Positions 12,463 to 26,096 of a stretch of DNA of 64,000 nt are shown piece after piece. The stretch spans positions 4,464,001 to 4,528,000 of the forward strand of contig NC_089552.1 of the NCBI RefSeq assembly GCF_040115645.1, given 5' to 3'. Every line of letters begins with the position of its first letter. Position 1 is the first letter of the stretch. This DNA is from Euwallacea fornicatus. Lineage: Eukaryota; Arthropoda; Insecta; Coleoptera; Curculionidae. The position numbers and the translations under genes are program-made. Under the pieces are notes generated by a model. The model had not been told where the DNA came from. It saw only the letters and a list, made by a program, of their open reading frames with translations, and made no database searches.

Positions 12463-15400
12463 ATGGATTTAGCTGACTATATGAAAATGCACTGGACAAA
12501 ACTTCGATGCGGTAACCCTGTTCGCACAATAGAAGACCGAAAAGAATCTTTATTGTTAGAAAGAAAAATCAAAAGGGAAACAGATACTTACGCCCGCAGG
12601 AACATTGATGCTAACATGAGCCCATACGTTTCACCATTCCCTAAAAGGAATTATAATGTAAATGTCTCTGAAAGTAGAAAAAAGTCTCCTGCAAAACATC
12701 AAATTAAAAGTCCTTTAAAAAATGTGTTAAGTAAGAAAAGACTGGAAATGCTGGCCGTCTGGAAGACGGAGAAAGAAAAGAAGAAGCGGCTAGAGAAGGC
12801 GAAGCAAAAACCTATTTTCAAAGTATGTCATGTTACTCAAGAAACTAAATTAAATCTTGATAATGTGAACAGAACAATTAAGGGAAAGCTAATACCAACA
12901 GTTAACAAAAGTTCGCAGTTTGCTCCAAAGAATCATGTGTTTGTCCCTCCAAAAGGTCTTAGTACCTACAATTTTGCAAATAACAACTTTACAATAAAAA
13001 TGGTAAGAAATTTAAAAGGTCACTACTAACCTTAATATAAATAAGTACTGAATATGTTTTATATGTTTGAGGTGGATTGGATTTAGTGGTTTGCTCTTTT
13101 CATAATTTTTTAAAATACCCTTCACACACAAATAGGAGTTATTGTTGCAGCCAATTCTTACACTATTCTCAGATATAACTCATGTCAAAGGAACTGTTGT
13201 CCCTCAATGATTAAGAAGATGAATTTCAGTTTCACATAATTTAAATACTCACATATAGTACATTTCACTTTTTTCTTAAGGTATGGAAGTGGTGACAGAC
13301 ATATCACTGAAGTGTTAACATCTGAGACTTTAGAAAAGAGCAAACTGAAGATAGTGTGAAAGTTCATCAGAACAACAACTAGTGCATGAGGCATTATTCC
13401 TAAAAATTAAAAATTATATGTAATTGACTACCTTGCCCCGAGAAAGTCTATTCCTTTTCAAAAATTGTTTATTTTTTTCATAGTAAGTAAATAGCCTTTA
13501 TGCATCATGGGAGACAAAAACTTTTCATTGGTATGATGTGAACAATCTACAATAAATCTCCTTTCCAATGCGAAAACGTCCTGGTTTGACTAAAATATAC
13601 CACCATTAATTTTCATAATATATAAAATGGTCAATTACTAACATGTTTTCAAATAAAACTAATTTCTAATAAACCCTGCCATTGCAACTGCATCTTTGGT
13701 ATTACATTAAATAAGCATTCATTATGGTTTGCTTTAATGAAATTTGAATTTACTACAAACACTCAGTTATTTCCCACTCACACCTAATAGAGGTAGTTTT
13801 TATTTAATTACTGTACAAATTTTATAATCACATTAATAGTGATTATGTTATCAGTTTAAATAGTTTTCATATTTTCTAAATAGATACAGCAGAAAGCTAG
13901 TACAGTCGCGAGTACTCGAAATAAACCTACTACATCAATACCAAATGGACGGGTCTTGCGATCTGCATCTGCAGCAAATAAAGGAGAAACTCAAGATAAA
14001 AAGGTAATATTTGTAGTGTTTCCTTTTTGTTAAGGAGAGAAATTTTTAATGAACAGTAATTTGAAATCAAATTTTATTCTTTTTAATTAGGTAAACAAAT
14101 GTAGTGCCGCACCCATCAATACGCGTAAAAATAAATCGTCGAAAGAATGTAAACAAATTTTAAATAACGAGAATTTGACAAAAAAAGCACCTAAACAACC
14201 AGTAAAGGTAAATAATAAGAAAAAAGATGTTGCTACGAACATCGTTCCAGCAATATCTCGGAAAAATGAAAAAGTCTTAAGTAAGAAACAGGGGAATTCT
14301 CATGATTCAGAAGCCACACTAGTTAACACGCATGGGAACGAAACACCTAAAACCCCCGTTACAGCACCAGTATACATTAGCCCGTTTGTTACGCAATCCA
14401 GAGGTTAAAATTGCATAAATTTATAAAATAAAATACTTAAAAACCTATTTTTTTTAGGTAAAGATAAGGCCATACAGGAATTTAAAATATGCCATAAAAC
14501 AGAAGAAAAAAAGTTGGAACCCGCTGCAGGAGATTACCTGAGAATTCACACTAGTCCACAAAATGGGGCTGATTATTTTATGCATATACTCAATTCTGAA
14601 ATTGACAGAATTAAATCAGTATATGAGGTAAAAAAAACATTTTATTTAATATGGCAGATACATATTTCTTTAAAATATAATATACATTGTTATATTTCTT
14701 ATCCATTTCTTGATGAATTTGGATACATTTATTTATAATTTTTTTATAAAATCAGAAATGGGAAGAATACCTGGAAAGCCCTGACATTCTTGAAGAAGCC
14801 ACGTCATCAATTAACGTAGCTGTAGGTCAGTCAAAACTGCTCATTAACAAAAAGTTTAATCAGTTCCGGAATCTAATTGTTCAATGCCAAACGCAGAAAT
14901 TCGATGTAAAAACAATAACTTGTGAAGATCTTCACGGTTTTTGGGACATGCTCTATATTCAAGTAAAAAATAATTGTTTGTATTAAACACTTATCAGGTA
15001 AACCTTATAGGATTTTTACAGGTAGAAAACTTAGATAAACGGTTTGCCAATTTGGATCGTCTAAAAGAGAGCAATTGGGTAGAGATGCTCCCAGAAAAAA
15101 AGGTGCAACAACAGCAACCGATTGCCGAGCGAACAAGACAAAAAGTAAAAGGACGAGGTGGGACGAAGCCAGCGGCTTCATCTCGTTTGAAGGATATGAT
15201 AAAAGCTGCTAGAGAAAAGCAAAAGAGTACGAAAAATCTGGAAGAGGGCCATGCAATTGGCAGTGACGTTAGCCAAATTACTACTCCTTTGAGAGAACAG
15301 GTATTTGTCATACTAGACTGTGTAATCTTACTGCATAAAACAGCTCTTATTTCCTTTCATTTCATTTAGGCACCTCACAGGGCAACTTCTAGGAAACGAA

Positions 15401-15618
15401 CTCTGGGAAAGAGCATTTTAAAACCTGACGGATATAAATCGACTGGCAAGAAATCTGTTGTGTTTAGAAGATCAATGAGCCCAAGCGTCAATGATAATGT
15501 CAGCAATATCGTCCAAAAAATAAATACCGCCAAAAAGAACATTTCTTTCAGCAGCGACGATGAAAAAGAAAATACTCCATGCGTTCGTAGGAGATCCGCA
15601 AGACTTTCAGTGAAGTGA
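12463..15618 (+). CDS. mars: HURP/DLGAP5 homologue (mars), spindle-assembly factor
   Basis: Seven exons (12463-13002, 13884-14003, 14091-14403, 14458-14627, 14756-14962, 15022-15300, 15370-15618) join in phase into 625 aa. HURP is a RanGTP-regulated microtubule-binding protein that stabilises kinetochore fibres. Diagnostic features: a basic N-terminal half (residues 1-180) with KPIFKVCHV and FAPKNHVFVPPKGLSTY; a GKAP/DLGAP domain over exons 5-6 (about residues 382-480) with VAVGQSKLLINKKFNQF and DLHGFWDMLYIQVE; and a basic tail. A KEN box, the APC/C-Cdh1 degron, lies at residues 609-611 (15565-15573) in DDEKENTP. The ATG at 12463 opens a 180-codon first exon. The gene is head to head with the GNB1L-like gene and tail to tail with anillin. 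Intron 1 is 881 bp; the others are short. Family assignment is firm; the function is inferred from family. Confidence 0.93.
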
Positions 15619-15734
15619 TTGTTAAATTTGATTAAGAGATTTATGCATAAAAAAAAAACTCCAAATTATATTTTGTGTGTTACATCTATGTTCATTTTCA
15701 ATGTTTATTCGAGACTGGAATATAATTTCTATAC

Positions 15735-15740
15735 AATAAA
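15735..15740 (+). terminator. Poly(A) signal of mars
   Basis: AATAAA lies 117 bp after the mars stop codon and is followed by a T-rich run. This gives a short 3'UTR, well separated from the converging anillin gene. Confidence 0.6.
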
Positions 15741-16351
15741 ATTTTTGTTCTATCTTATTTCGAAACTTTGGAAAAAGGCCTATTAATACGTTATTAAGGA
15801 AAAATTAAGTAGACATGGCCAATAGATGGTGCCTTATATATGACCTGGACGTCCTGATAATGTTACCCATAATAGGCCTGTTTGACTGTTGTTTTTATAT
15901 TTCATCATAAGGTGGTTATCTAAAAAAAGAGCAAAAAATGAGATTAGTCCAAATCATCGCAAAATTAATAATGCTTACTATGTTGTTTGCAAAAAAGATG
16001 ACTTGTTAAAGTGTTCAATGATTACAAAGTCAATAACTGTTAAGTCACTAGATTTTTCCATATTGCATCTCCTATTCACTGAATCCTGAACATCCCCCAC
16101 TGTTTAAAAGTTACCTTGGGAGCTATACAGTTATTTGCGGCTCAATTCAAAAACCAAGGCCACGAGACTTTAACGGTGTTACAGGAACTACGTTACTAAC
16201 ATAATAAGGTATTACGCTACCGAAATTGATGCTGAATAAGGGGCGTCATAAACGTAACAATAATGAGCACACCTAAAGACAACCATAACCACACTTATGT
16301 ATATATATGAAATTTGACAAAAAACTAATAGTTAATAATAATTATTAAATG
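15741..16351. other. Convergent intergenic spacer between mars and anillin 3' ends
   Basis: About 600 bp of AT-rich sequence between the poly(A) signal of mars and the likely poly(A) signal of anillin. I see no exon, RNA gene or repeat in it; the open frame near 15889-16089 has no coding signature. Confidence 0.5.
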
Positions 16352-16357
16352 TTTATT
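16352..16357 (-). terminator. Likely poly(A) signal of anillin
   Basis: TTTATT on the plus strand gives AATAAA on the minus strand, about 430 bp downstream of the anillin stop. Intervening sequence is AT-rich as expected of a 3'UTR. Other weak variants lie nearby, so the exact signal is uncertain. Confidence 0.4.
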
Positions 16358-16787
16358 TGTTAAAAAATACTATACTATGAATATTTACGTACTCTTATTA
16401 TATTGTTATTCAAATTGATAAAAATTATAATTTGCAATAGGAAATTGCAACAGAAAAATAATAATTAATTGAAGTGTTACTCCGCAATATAAAAATACAA
16501 ATAATCAATTAAAAATACGAATAATTAGTCTTATATTATTTACAATATATAATAAAAATAACAATAGATCGACGCTTTCTGTTAAATTCATACCAACTTT
16601 CCCTGGACAAAATTTACTTATCGACTTTAAAAATTGTACCAGTTCAATAGAGAATATAAAAAAATTCATTTTAAAAGTCCAAATATGTCAGTCTGCCATT
16701 GGTCAATATGTGATCAAAGTTTTCTTAAAGTTACTTATTACTAGGTAGCTATCAGGGAAATTTAAAAATACGAATATTAAATTATTA

Positions 16788-19700
16788 TTAGTCATTGCCC
16801 CACATTCTAAGCGCGGTAAGAGCTGCATTTAATTTGAAACACCACTCGATCCTCTCCTCTTTGGTGTCCGCAGACAACAAATGCCTAAAAGGGTTTAAAA
16901 TGAAGTATGAGTTATTTCAATTGAAATATACATTTTATGAACCAAACTCAAAGCGACGAAGAACCCGCTCACTTCTAAATAAACAATTATTTATTTACAT
17001 AATTACCTAATAACTATTTTGTCTTCTTTCCTAACTACAACCAAGGTATCTTTATCTTGGGGGTACGCTGGTCTTTCCCTTTCCAACAAAAATGTGTGCA
17101 ATCGAGCGCAAATGTCGCGGCTTACAGGCCCCACTTTCTTGGTTATGCAGCTTTTCAGATCTATGGTGTCTATCGGAGCCTGAAACAATTGAGAATTGTC
17201 TAAAATAATTAACTACCGTATTACTAATAGATTTACTCAACAAATAAATTCATAACATTCAAATGAATAATATATGATTTCCTACACCTCTGAAAATGAC
17301 GATTTACTTAATTGAACTTCATTATTTACCTTTTTCTTCTCATCTTCCGGATATTTCCAGTAACTCAAAGATTGTCCTTTCAACATGCACCACCGTCTGT
17401 GCCATGCCCCAAACCCTGACACGTCCTCAAACATTGTTAAAAAGCCACGATTTTCAACCGAGACAGCTAGTTGACAGGTGATTTTCATTTCGACGCTTCC
17501 TGCCAATGGGCTCATTGAAGGTGTCTAAAAGAAGACCCAAACATGGATAACAAAAATACAAATTCAAATCGAATTAAGGTTAACCCGTACTATTGAAAAC
17601 GTACATTATTTAAACTCCAAACCCTCTTACTGACAGCTTGTACAGAAAATACGACATATCCCATGAGTGCAAAGGACGATGTTCGTACGGCTTGGGGTCC
17701 TGCTGGAGATTCCTTAGGGGGTCGTACTAATCTAGAGTCTTGTTTTGATTTTTTCGGAGTAGTTATTCCTTTCAAAGGCTAAAACAAGATAACCCTGATA
17801 ATATAAAATTCGGAAAGTGGCATGATGGATAATCACTGCGACTCCCTTAAAAACAGTTAAATCAATAAACTGATATATTAAAAAAAAAACAAGATGCCAC
17901 TCTATCGCAGTAGCGAATCAAACATTTGTAATACTCTAGTTAAAAGTTCTCTCTTATTTTTCAGCAAACTTCAAGCCTATGTATCAACGGGATACACTGA
18001 ACAATAATTGAATTTATACAAGAAATACGATAAACGTTCAACTTGCCTTCTTGTTTATATGATACTTCACTTCGTGTGGTAAACACTCTTCTTGGGCTTG
18101 GAGACAGTAAACCTCAAAGGTGACGGTAAAATCGCTGTAAATATCACTCAAAATCACCGACCCGGGAACGTACAAATCCACATCTGGATTTTTGCTGTTA
18201 CTCGCCACCGTTGACACAAGCTTGGTTGGTTCTACTTGCTCCCCACACTTGATAAGGCAAACTACGTGATGTCCTTTTCCACCGGCTAGATTACAAATTG
18301 AATTAATCTTAAAAGTAGTCAATAAGACATTCTAGAATTAAGTGGTAAGATAATTGTTCCTCATTGGGATAAGAATCGATTTTCCAGTGACACAGGAAAG
18401 GCTTACCTGCAGCTAAAGCAGTAACATATTTCTGCTTCATGGGCAACATTATATTTGATATAGTCAAAGTACCTTTCTCCAAAGGTACGTTCTGAGAATG
18501 CTCACTCAAAGGCCTGATAGTACCCTCAACTTTTAATCTTTGGAGTTCATGTACAGCTGCTTGTCTTCTATGTGCTATAAAAACAATTCAATGCAAAACA
18601 CTGTAATAGTTTAAAGTCCAAATGTTTATACTTGCTAAAAGCAGTACCCGTTCTGCTTCAACCTGTTCAGTAGACCCTGAAAATTCAGGCGTACTACTAC
18701 AAAGATTCAGCGCCTGGCTAGTTTGCGAAATAATGTTTTGCTGTTTATTCACCTAGAAGAAATTTAACTGTACCTTTGTCTCGACAATAATTTACTTCAG
18801 TCTGGTTTTACCTCTTTCTCTAACTGGGAAATTTTAGTCTGCACTTCGTCACTTTGAGTACTTTGATTTCCACTGGTTTCCTCGAGTATCGGCTGTCTGA
18901 CAATATGTTTGACTGGGGTGTGTACCTAAATATTAAAATGATTTTCCTAAAGGTTTCTACTAGATTAGTTCTGTTGCTTTTCTACATCTTTACACTATAT
19001 GCATAATCTTGCATTTTATTGTGAAATAAATGAATCCATGCCGGATTAGAAACAACTTTTTTACCTCGTTTTGTTGTTTCCTATAAAAACTAACAGTATG
19101 TGTCAAAGTCATCACATTGTCTCCATCGACTACTAAGGGCAAATCCATAGACTGCCTTGGGGAAATAATCGACTTGTTAGGTGATTGAAACTGCGATTTT
19201 GAAACGGACGCAGAAGGCGAGAAACTTTTATAATGGAAGGAATTTGATGTCTGCGGTTTTTTAAACTAAAAAATAAATTGTGATCTGTAGAATCTGCAAT
19301 AAGGGAATGCTTATATCGGGTCAAAAAAAAGTTTCGAATATCATTAATATTTCATAGGCTGCTTGACGTAATTGAATCAAATTACTAATAATTATATAAT
19401 ACTTTTGGAGAAATATGTCGCGCCTGTTTTGGAGGTGTAGGCCCGGCACTACTGTCATCATCAATTTCTTCCAGGATTTCATCTAGTTCATCCATGATAT
19501 AAGAATCTTCGCTTCCAGAAGAACTATCTTTATACATAACCTGAACAAAAAAAATTACTACACCTGGTATCAAAATATTGATTGTTCCGTACCTTCTTGA
19601 TTGGTGCAACGTTCTTGCAAACCGCTTGCAGTATATCCCTTCCGAAACTTGTGTTAGGATCATCTGAATCATAGTTATTGGCGTCATTACTGAAAGAAAT

Positions 19701-22700
19701 AACTAATTATTTGACTATACAATCATTTCAAATTTTATCATATAGTATACAGTGGACAAATTTCGATATTTAGTCTTCTAGACTAAGTCTGTAATAGTAT
19801 GTCAATCTTTTTCTGATGAGTTTGTTACATTCAATTTTTGTACAGATTACATAGGAACCTGTACAAAATTATAACCAAAACTTATCATGCGAACAAATTA
19901 AATGTTTTTTTTTTAATTAAGAATATGTCTTCAATTTACCGATTATTAAGACCGTTGAAAATCGCAAAGGCAAATCACAACAGAAAATCTGTCGTGACTT
20001 GCTAACCTATAATAATAATGACTCATATAAGTTGATAATCTGGAAAAAAAAATTTTTAATGGAAAAATCTTTTCTTCCACAGTTACTGGAATATTTGTAA
20101 ATACTGTGGTAAGTTATTTGTATATAAAATTTTCAAAACGATTAAGAAAGATTAAGAAAATGATTGTATGATTTGGTTAATAAAATGATTTAGGGAAAAA
20201 TGTAGGATGAAGTGAGAAGAGTGACAGGAACTGAAATGAAAACCTATAGATGAGAAATATGTACTTTATTAAACGTTAAACACAGTATTTACAAATATAC
20301 ACATACTAGGAAGAGAAAGATTAGTAATAAAAAGAAATTTAATAGAGGGAAAATAAAAAACTGTCATTTTTATATATAGGATATTTCAGTTTTAACCTGC
20401 GTCTTTTCTTCCATTTTACAAGCCCACTTTTTAAATAAAAGTTTTTTGAAGAAGGCTTATTAACAAACATACAAGATTTTAAAGGTATAATTTTTTTTCA
20501 CTTTCTTTGCAGCTCTTCCAATTTTTTAGATATTTAGTTTAAATTCGAAATGCGAATTTTTCATAAAAAAACTACAATTTTAGCCTAATTTCCAAAGAGT
20601 CTGTGAATATATGGGGGCTGAACATCATCGACCACAACAATTTAATATCACGTTTTCAAATTTATAATTTCATAATTATCGTATATTGCTTACGCAATTT
20701 AAAAACTTTTGAATTTGAGTTAAAGTTAATTGCAAGAATGCAGAAAGACTTACGCTCTTCATGCAGTAGCTAAAGTATCAGAAAATGTTTGATGGCTTTA
20801 TTTTCATCAATTATTCCAATTTTAAACATCTTATTAAAATTCTGCATTTTTTTTATTGAACTTTGTTCATTAGTCATTAGTTATATCTGGGAACTTGGAG
20901 GTAACAATGCACACAATGAACATAGGACATAACTTTAAAATTTTGGATAGCACATATTTTCAATTATTCTGAACATTTGCAAATGTCCAGAAAATTGCCA
21001 GCACCAGCATATTGCTCTGAAGGCACATCCAATTGGGAGCTGTACTGAACTAATCATTTAGAAACAGTGAAAATGTTTAATAATCAATCCTGTACTGTAG
21101 TGCAAAATTTGAATTTAAATTTCTCTCCCAATTCAATGAGTCTAAGTTTTAAAAAGCACCATAGTAAAGCAGCAGAAGTGAGTAAAAGTAAGCTCCAGCG
21201 ATCATGCCAAACAAAGACAAAACAAGATCCAATTTGTAATTTTATCGCACCTGTTCTCTTCAACTGGAGTTGGGGTCCTGGTTTCCGGATCGGTTGTAGT
21301 AGCATCGATATCGGACAAACTAGGATACATTTTGCCAGGTTTCGGAGCGATGATTTTGATGCGTTTTACATCATCAAGTACCGACACTACATGAGGACTG
21401 TCTGCTTCGCCTACAATAATAGTCATATGAAGTAATTAAATTTACCAGGCAAGATGCACAAGCCACTATGAATTCGCTTTTGTGGTGCATTGTAAACTGT
21501 TGGAAAACAATCTAGCACATATCAAAACATTCAGTGTCTAGCTTGCCCGTTTCTATTACCATTACTCATCTCAATAATTAACGTATTTAAAATGTCTAAT
21601 TACTTGATAATCTGCTACCACTTTTTCTCTTTTCAGCTGATTTTCTTCTTTCTTGAATTGGAACTATTTTAGGTGTTCTTTCTTTTAGCATAACAGTTCG
21701 TTCATCTACTGTCTCTTCTTCGGAATCACTGTCACTGTCGCTGTTAACTTTTTGTATTTCGTCTTCCTTCTGGCCCATCTAGACGACAAATAAATTATTT
21801 ATTTTTCATTAATAAAAGTGATTTATGTATATATTTAAAATTTCTTGATTAAAACGATGAAGCCGTGATCCATAGTCTATCGCTTCTTCAAAAAAATTAA
21901 TGTGACATGATTGTTTTATTATACCATGATCCCAGTGATTAATAATAAAAAAAATTCCACTACATATGATTTAATGAAAGGGGCTCCACGAAAATTAGAT
22001 ATAGGTATAGGACAAAGATATAGAAATAGGAAGAAAATTTTGTTACAAGATTCTTCCAGGTAGGACATACTTGCGTTTCTCACCAAAAAACCAAGTGCAG
22101 CGACAGAAGAATCAAACTAACCTTTTTATTATGGTTGAATCGATTCAGCAACATATCCAGCTCTTTCTGCCTCTCCTCCTTCATTTTTTTAGCAATCTGT
22201 TCCTCAGAAATAGTCGATTTATTCTTATTTTCGAGTAAAGCCGCCATTTTGCTAGCTATACCTCCCGCTTGGTGGACAACTGCAACTGTCGGCACAGTGT
22301 AAATTGGAGCTGGCGGTGGCGATGGTGCTGTGTACTTAGTTTTTTCCTCACGGCGAATACCTCTATCTTTATGCTCTTTCGGAACCTCAAAAATATTCTT
22401 ATGCGTCTGAACTGTATTCTTCGAGGCTCCAATAAACTTGGACTCGCAAGCTTTCATGGTGGTATCGACTTTTACTGGGACTGCCATTCCAAATGCCGCC
22501 TTGGGAATTAGCGCTTCGCCTTTGTTCTTTTCAAATAATGCTTTCCGATCAGCCAAACTTAGGAGAGCAGGGTCTTTCTCAGGTTTCTTAGGCGACTCAT
22601 TTAGTTTTTGCTCAAACATAGCCGCTTTATTCGCTATAGCTCCAGATCTGAAGTGTTTGGAAGGCGATTCTGGCGTTAGGGGGTTTTTCACATTTTTCGC

Positions 22701-25640
22701 CGGTAAATGTGTTTTCAGATTGGCAGTATCTTCCTGAAGGTCCTCCTCGAGAATTGCATTATTGCAAAGTTCCAAATGAGTTGTGGTTATATGGCGTTGA
22801 GGCTCAGAGACGGTTTTAGTGTTATCCTGCGAATTATATGAGTACACTAAACGTGAAGATGACTGGGTTCTGGTAAAGCCTTGTGATTCCTATAATTGAT
22901 AAATAATAATACCTTAAAACCAATAAATACTGATATTTGAATATAAAAATATAAAATTAGTGGTATAAAAGTGCAAGTTCTCAATTGCTACATTAAGAAA
23001 AAAGATTATATAAAATAAAAATTGTTACAGGGCATTCAATAATACCTAACTAATGCAAGTTATTTGTTAAAATCCTAGGAGAATTACAATGAGGGATAAG
23101 ACTTCATTCAAGTGTCTCACCTCTGAAAGTTCTCTTGATAGGAACATTAACAAGAGGGAAACTCACCAATGTATCCAATACCTTTTTATCCCAATGAATT
23201 TCTTTAGGAACTGCGTCTCGATTTGCCTGCCTCGTTGGACAAGCATCCTTTATAGGACTAAGCCCAAAGGTTTTTGTTGGTGTAGTATTGTCATCTCCCG
23301 TCTCATTGCGGTTATGCGCAACTTCGGAAAACAAAACCTTTTTGGGTCTGCCTGTAATAATGTGTGGAGGGGTTGGGGCTTTAGGTTTTTTGGATTTACA
23401 TGCAGATTTCCGTGGAGAAATCTGCTTTTCGGTAGGAGGCTGCGGCGCTGGAGATTTCCAGGCCCTTCTGGGAGAGATGTTTCTTTCTACCGGTCGGGAC
23501 TAAATTTTCAATTATTAATACGACGAGGAAGTAAAATGGAGAAAATAAACATACGGGATGGTTTGAATCGTCTTCCCACTGGTTTATAGTGTCAGCGAGA
23601 TCGGCCAGCCTGCTGAGCCCTTTCCTGCATGTCATCTTAGGTTTTGTAACTGTATTTTCCGCGGGCCCTTCGTCTTCCAAATCTTGATAAAATTTTGCCT
23701 CGGTACGATGGATCGGTGAGGATATATCTGCTTCATCGCCACCTATTATGTTAACACTATAATCTATGATGTACCACCACAACAAATTAAGTTCAAATAA
23801 CCCACTATAAATTATAACAAACGATTTCTGATAAGATCTTGGAAATGAATCATGACCACTATGTGTAACGTCAAGATTAATGCTTAGCATACCAGGAAAC
23901 TTTATCGTACCAGCATATAACTTCCCAAGTCGCTTTAACCTATTTTTTGACTCCTCTCTTAAGCCAAAGTTTTCATCTGAGCCATGATTGCTTTCTTCAC
24001 AATGTTCTTCAATCTCCACCTCAACTCGGACATTATCGGCGCTATTTACTTTAATTTCCATGTTAAAGTTGTCCTTTTGTATGTTCAATGTTTTGGTTTG
24101 TTGTCCTGGAGAGCCTTGAAGGTCAGAACACACTCGGGTTATTGAATTTTGTCTGATTAGTTGGCCTGAAATTGCTCTTTTATGGTGCGAATTCACAAAT
24201 AATATAATGTGTCTAATAAATAAGTCTGAATAAATGTTTTAAGATACTTATTAAATATTATAGGTACCTACTATGACTCAATTTTCATATGGATATGCAA
24301 TTACTTTTACCATTTACTTACTAAAACTAAAATCCAAATATTTTGGCATTATAATAAACACTTTTAATTGTTAAACAAAAATTAATTGTTACTGAATACT
24401 GAAGAAACTTAAAATTTAATTACTATTGGTGGATACGAAGTTTAGTAATTATATTGCCAAAGATCAAGGAATAAATTAAAGAAAAAATGTGATTTTATTG
24501 TCTTACAGTTATTTTTCATACTTTCATTTTCTTGGATTTAGCAAAAAAATTATCACTTCTTTCAGGATTATCTTTGTATACTAAAATATTTCCTTATTTA
24601 ATACACATTCAATGTATTTTAATTTGAAATAGGAGTCTCACACAATTTTCAGATCATATCATCATCATCAGATGTAGATGTTGCAGTGTGATGATGTTAA
24701 GTTAAAGGATAAGGAATAAGAAATATGCAAATTCTTAAAAAAAAAACTTCAATTTCAGCAAGCCAAGCAACAGACCAACCTCTCCAATGCCAATTGAGTG
24801 AAAATTTTTATGTCTACCATTAAGACTTTTCGCTTGAAGTACCATTGTAGAAAATGTCGATAACTTAAGATTCATAGGAATCAGATTAATAATTTTAGCA
24901 CTATGAAAATTAAACTATATACTTAGATTTCACAAATAATAACAGATAAATATACTTTAAAAGTGGCTTATTAAAGAATGTTAAAATGTGCTGTTTTTTT
25001 CTAATTTAATCAACCTTGAAACTGATATTTCAGAGACCACAATGGAGGGCATCGAAAATTTTAATCACCCTGTATACATGCTACATTTGAAATTAGTATG
25101 TTTCGGCTAATAATTACATTTTAGATTGAGTTCAGGCTGATTTGAAAAATAAATTCATGAATAAACCTCAAAAACACAGTTAGACTGTTAATCTTAGAAC
25201 TTTTTATCAGTACTTTCAGTAAGATTTTTCAATGCACTGTAATTCAACGCTATTATTATTTATAGATATATAATTATTGACATAAACATACTGCATGGGA
25301 TTTTGGTTTTAAGAGTTATAATACTGCCTTACCTTCACAATGTCCATCATTTGTTTGTGATAGCTTCAGCGGAATATTAGGTTCTGAACGGGTCTCCTCA
25401 TGAATGACTTTAGATTTGGTTAAATTTGGCTCAGAAACAGCTTCCCTATTACATTCACGTAATGGTGTTGCCCCATCATGACTGCTAGGATAATCTTTTA
25501 GCATTCTCTGCCTCTCTCTAGCTCTGGTTAGTACATTCTACACATTAAAGTACAAGTTTATGTAAAAAGGTATGCATGCACTTCTTTAAGACAAAAGGGT
25601 ATTTATAGGAACATTTTATTACCTCTGTAAAAGCGTCCAT
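16788..25640 (-). CDS. scra: Anillin (scraps), contractile-ring scaffold
   Basis: Nineteen coding exons join in phase into 1272 aa (Drosophila scraps is similar). Coordinates high to low: 25640-25623, 25537-25333, 24165-23911, 23742-23555, 23499-23167, 22889-22122, 21778-21604, 21410-21251, 19689-19593, 19540-19403, 19265-19065, 18925-18812, 18752-18632, 18574-18407, 18285-18047, 17778-17605, 17524-17330, 17179-17007, 16884-16788. Anillin crosslinks actin, myosin II, septins and RhoA at the cleavage furrow. Seen: N-terminus MDAFTE; exon 6 (residues 334-589) with repeated AAMFEQK/ALFEKN motifs and QKELDMLLNRFN; THTVSFYRKQQ in exon 11; an anillin homology domain from about residue 890; and a C-terminal PH domain (about 1143-1265) with RGFLTMFEDVSGFGAWHRRW. 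The first coding exon is only 18 bp. The intron after 18047 uses a GC donor. Introns 2 and 8 exceed 1.1 kb. The 5' end is divergent from APC1. Confidence 0.95.
18045..18046 (-). other. GC splice donor (GC-AG intron) in anillin
   Basis: On the minus strand the exon ends AAG and the intron begins GCAAGT, the classic strong context of a GC-AG intron. The next acceptor at 17779-17780 (TTTTAG) resumes the conserved segment PLKGITTPKK in phase. Using the nearest GT (GCAA/GTTGAA) would shift the frame, so GC is the better call. Confidence 0.75.
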
Positions 25641-26096
25641 GACGTGAATTGAGGAAAGAAGTGGTTTGATTTAAGATCGGATCTCCAATTGAAATAAGGT
25701 AGCGAAACTACCAAAAGTTTACAAAAAATAATCCACTAGAGACGACAACACTACAGATGTAGGGTATTATTACAACGGTTTTAAAACAACGGAAAAGCGG
25801 GGAACAGACTTTTCCAACAGTCAACTAAATTTAAATCTGACAATGATGGGTGACTAATATGACAATTCTGAGTTCGTGTACACTCTGATTACTCTTAAAT
25901 CTGGTGTAACGTTTTACACCAAAATCATAAACATAACCTAAACAGTAAATATTTTTTTAAACGTTTTAATAGATTGAAAGAAAAATAAAGAAAAAAATAA
26001 CAGGCATACGATACTGAAATAGAACCACCAAATAAATATTTTGGAAAAGGTCATAAGTTTTATTTTGTAGCAAATCTGGATGATAAATTGGAAATT
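25641..26096. promoter_or_regulatory. 456-bp divergent promoter of anillin and APC1
   Basis: The region between the two start codons contains two Myb-type CAACGG sites at 25773-25778 and 25787-25792, separated by eight bases. An E2F-like GCGGGGAA follows at 25797-25804. A perfect inverted repeat, GGTGTAA with TTACACC, lies at 25903-25920. No TATA box is evident in a suitable place. Such a short gap between divergent genes implies a shared bidirectional promoter; transcription start sites cannot be fixed from the sequence. Confidence 0.6.
25773..25804. promoter_or_regulatory. Double Myb-type site next to an E2F-like site
   Basis: Two CAACGG hexamers flank a short AT-rich spacer and are followed at once by GCGGGGAA, the reverse of TTCCCCGC, one base off the E2F consensus TTTCCCGC. 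Myb and E2F subunits sit together in the insect dREAM/Myb-MuvB complex that controls mitotic genes. Confidence 0.45.

Noticed and set aside
21067..21435. 122-codon plus-strand open frame
   Set aside because: It overlaps anillin exon 8 in antisense and has no features of its own.
22438..22737. Plus-strand open frame of 99 codons
   Set aside because: Antisense shadow of anillin exon 6.
23089..23589. 166-codon plus-strand open frame
   Set aside because: Antisense to anillin exon 5 and its intron; the minus-strand reading joins in phase with the conserved gene.
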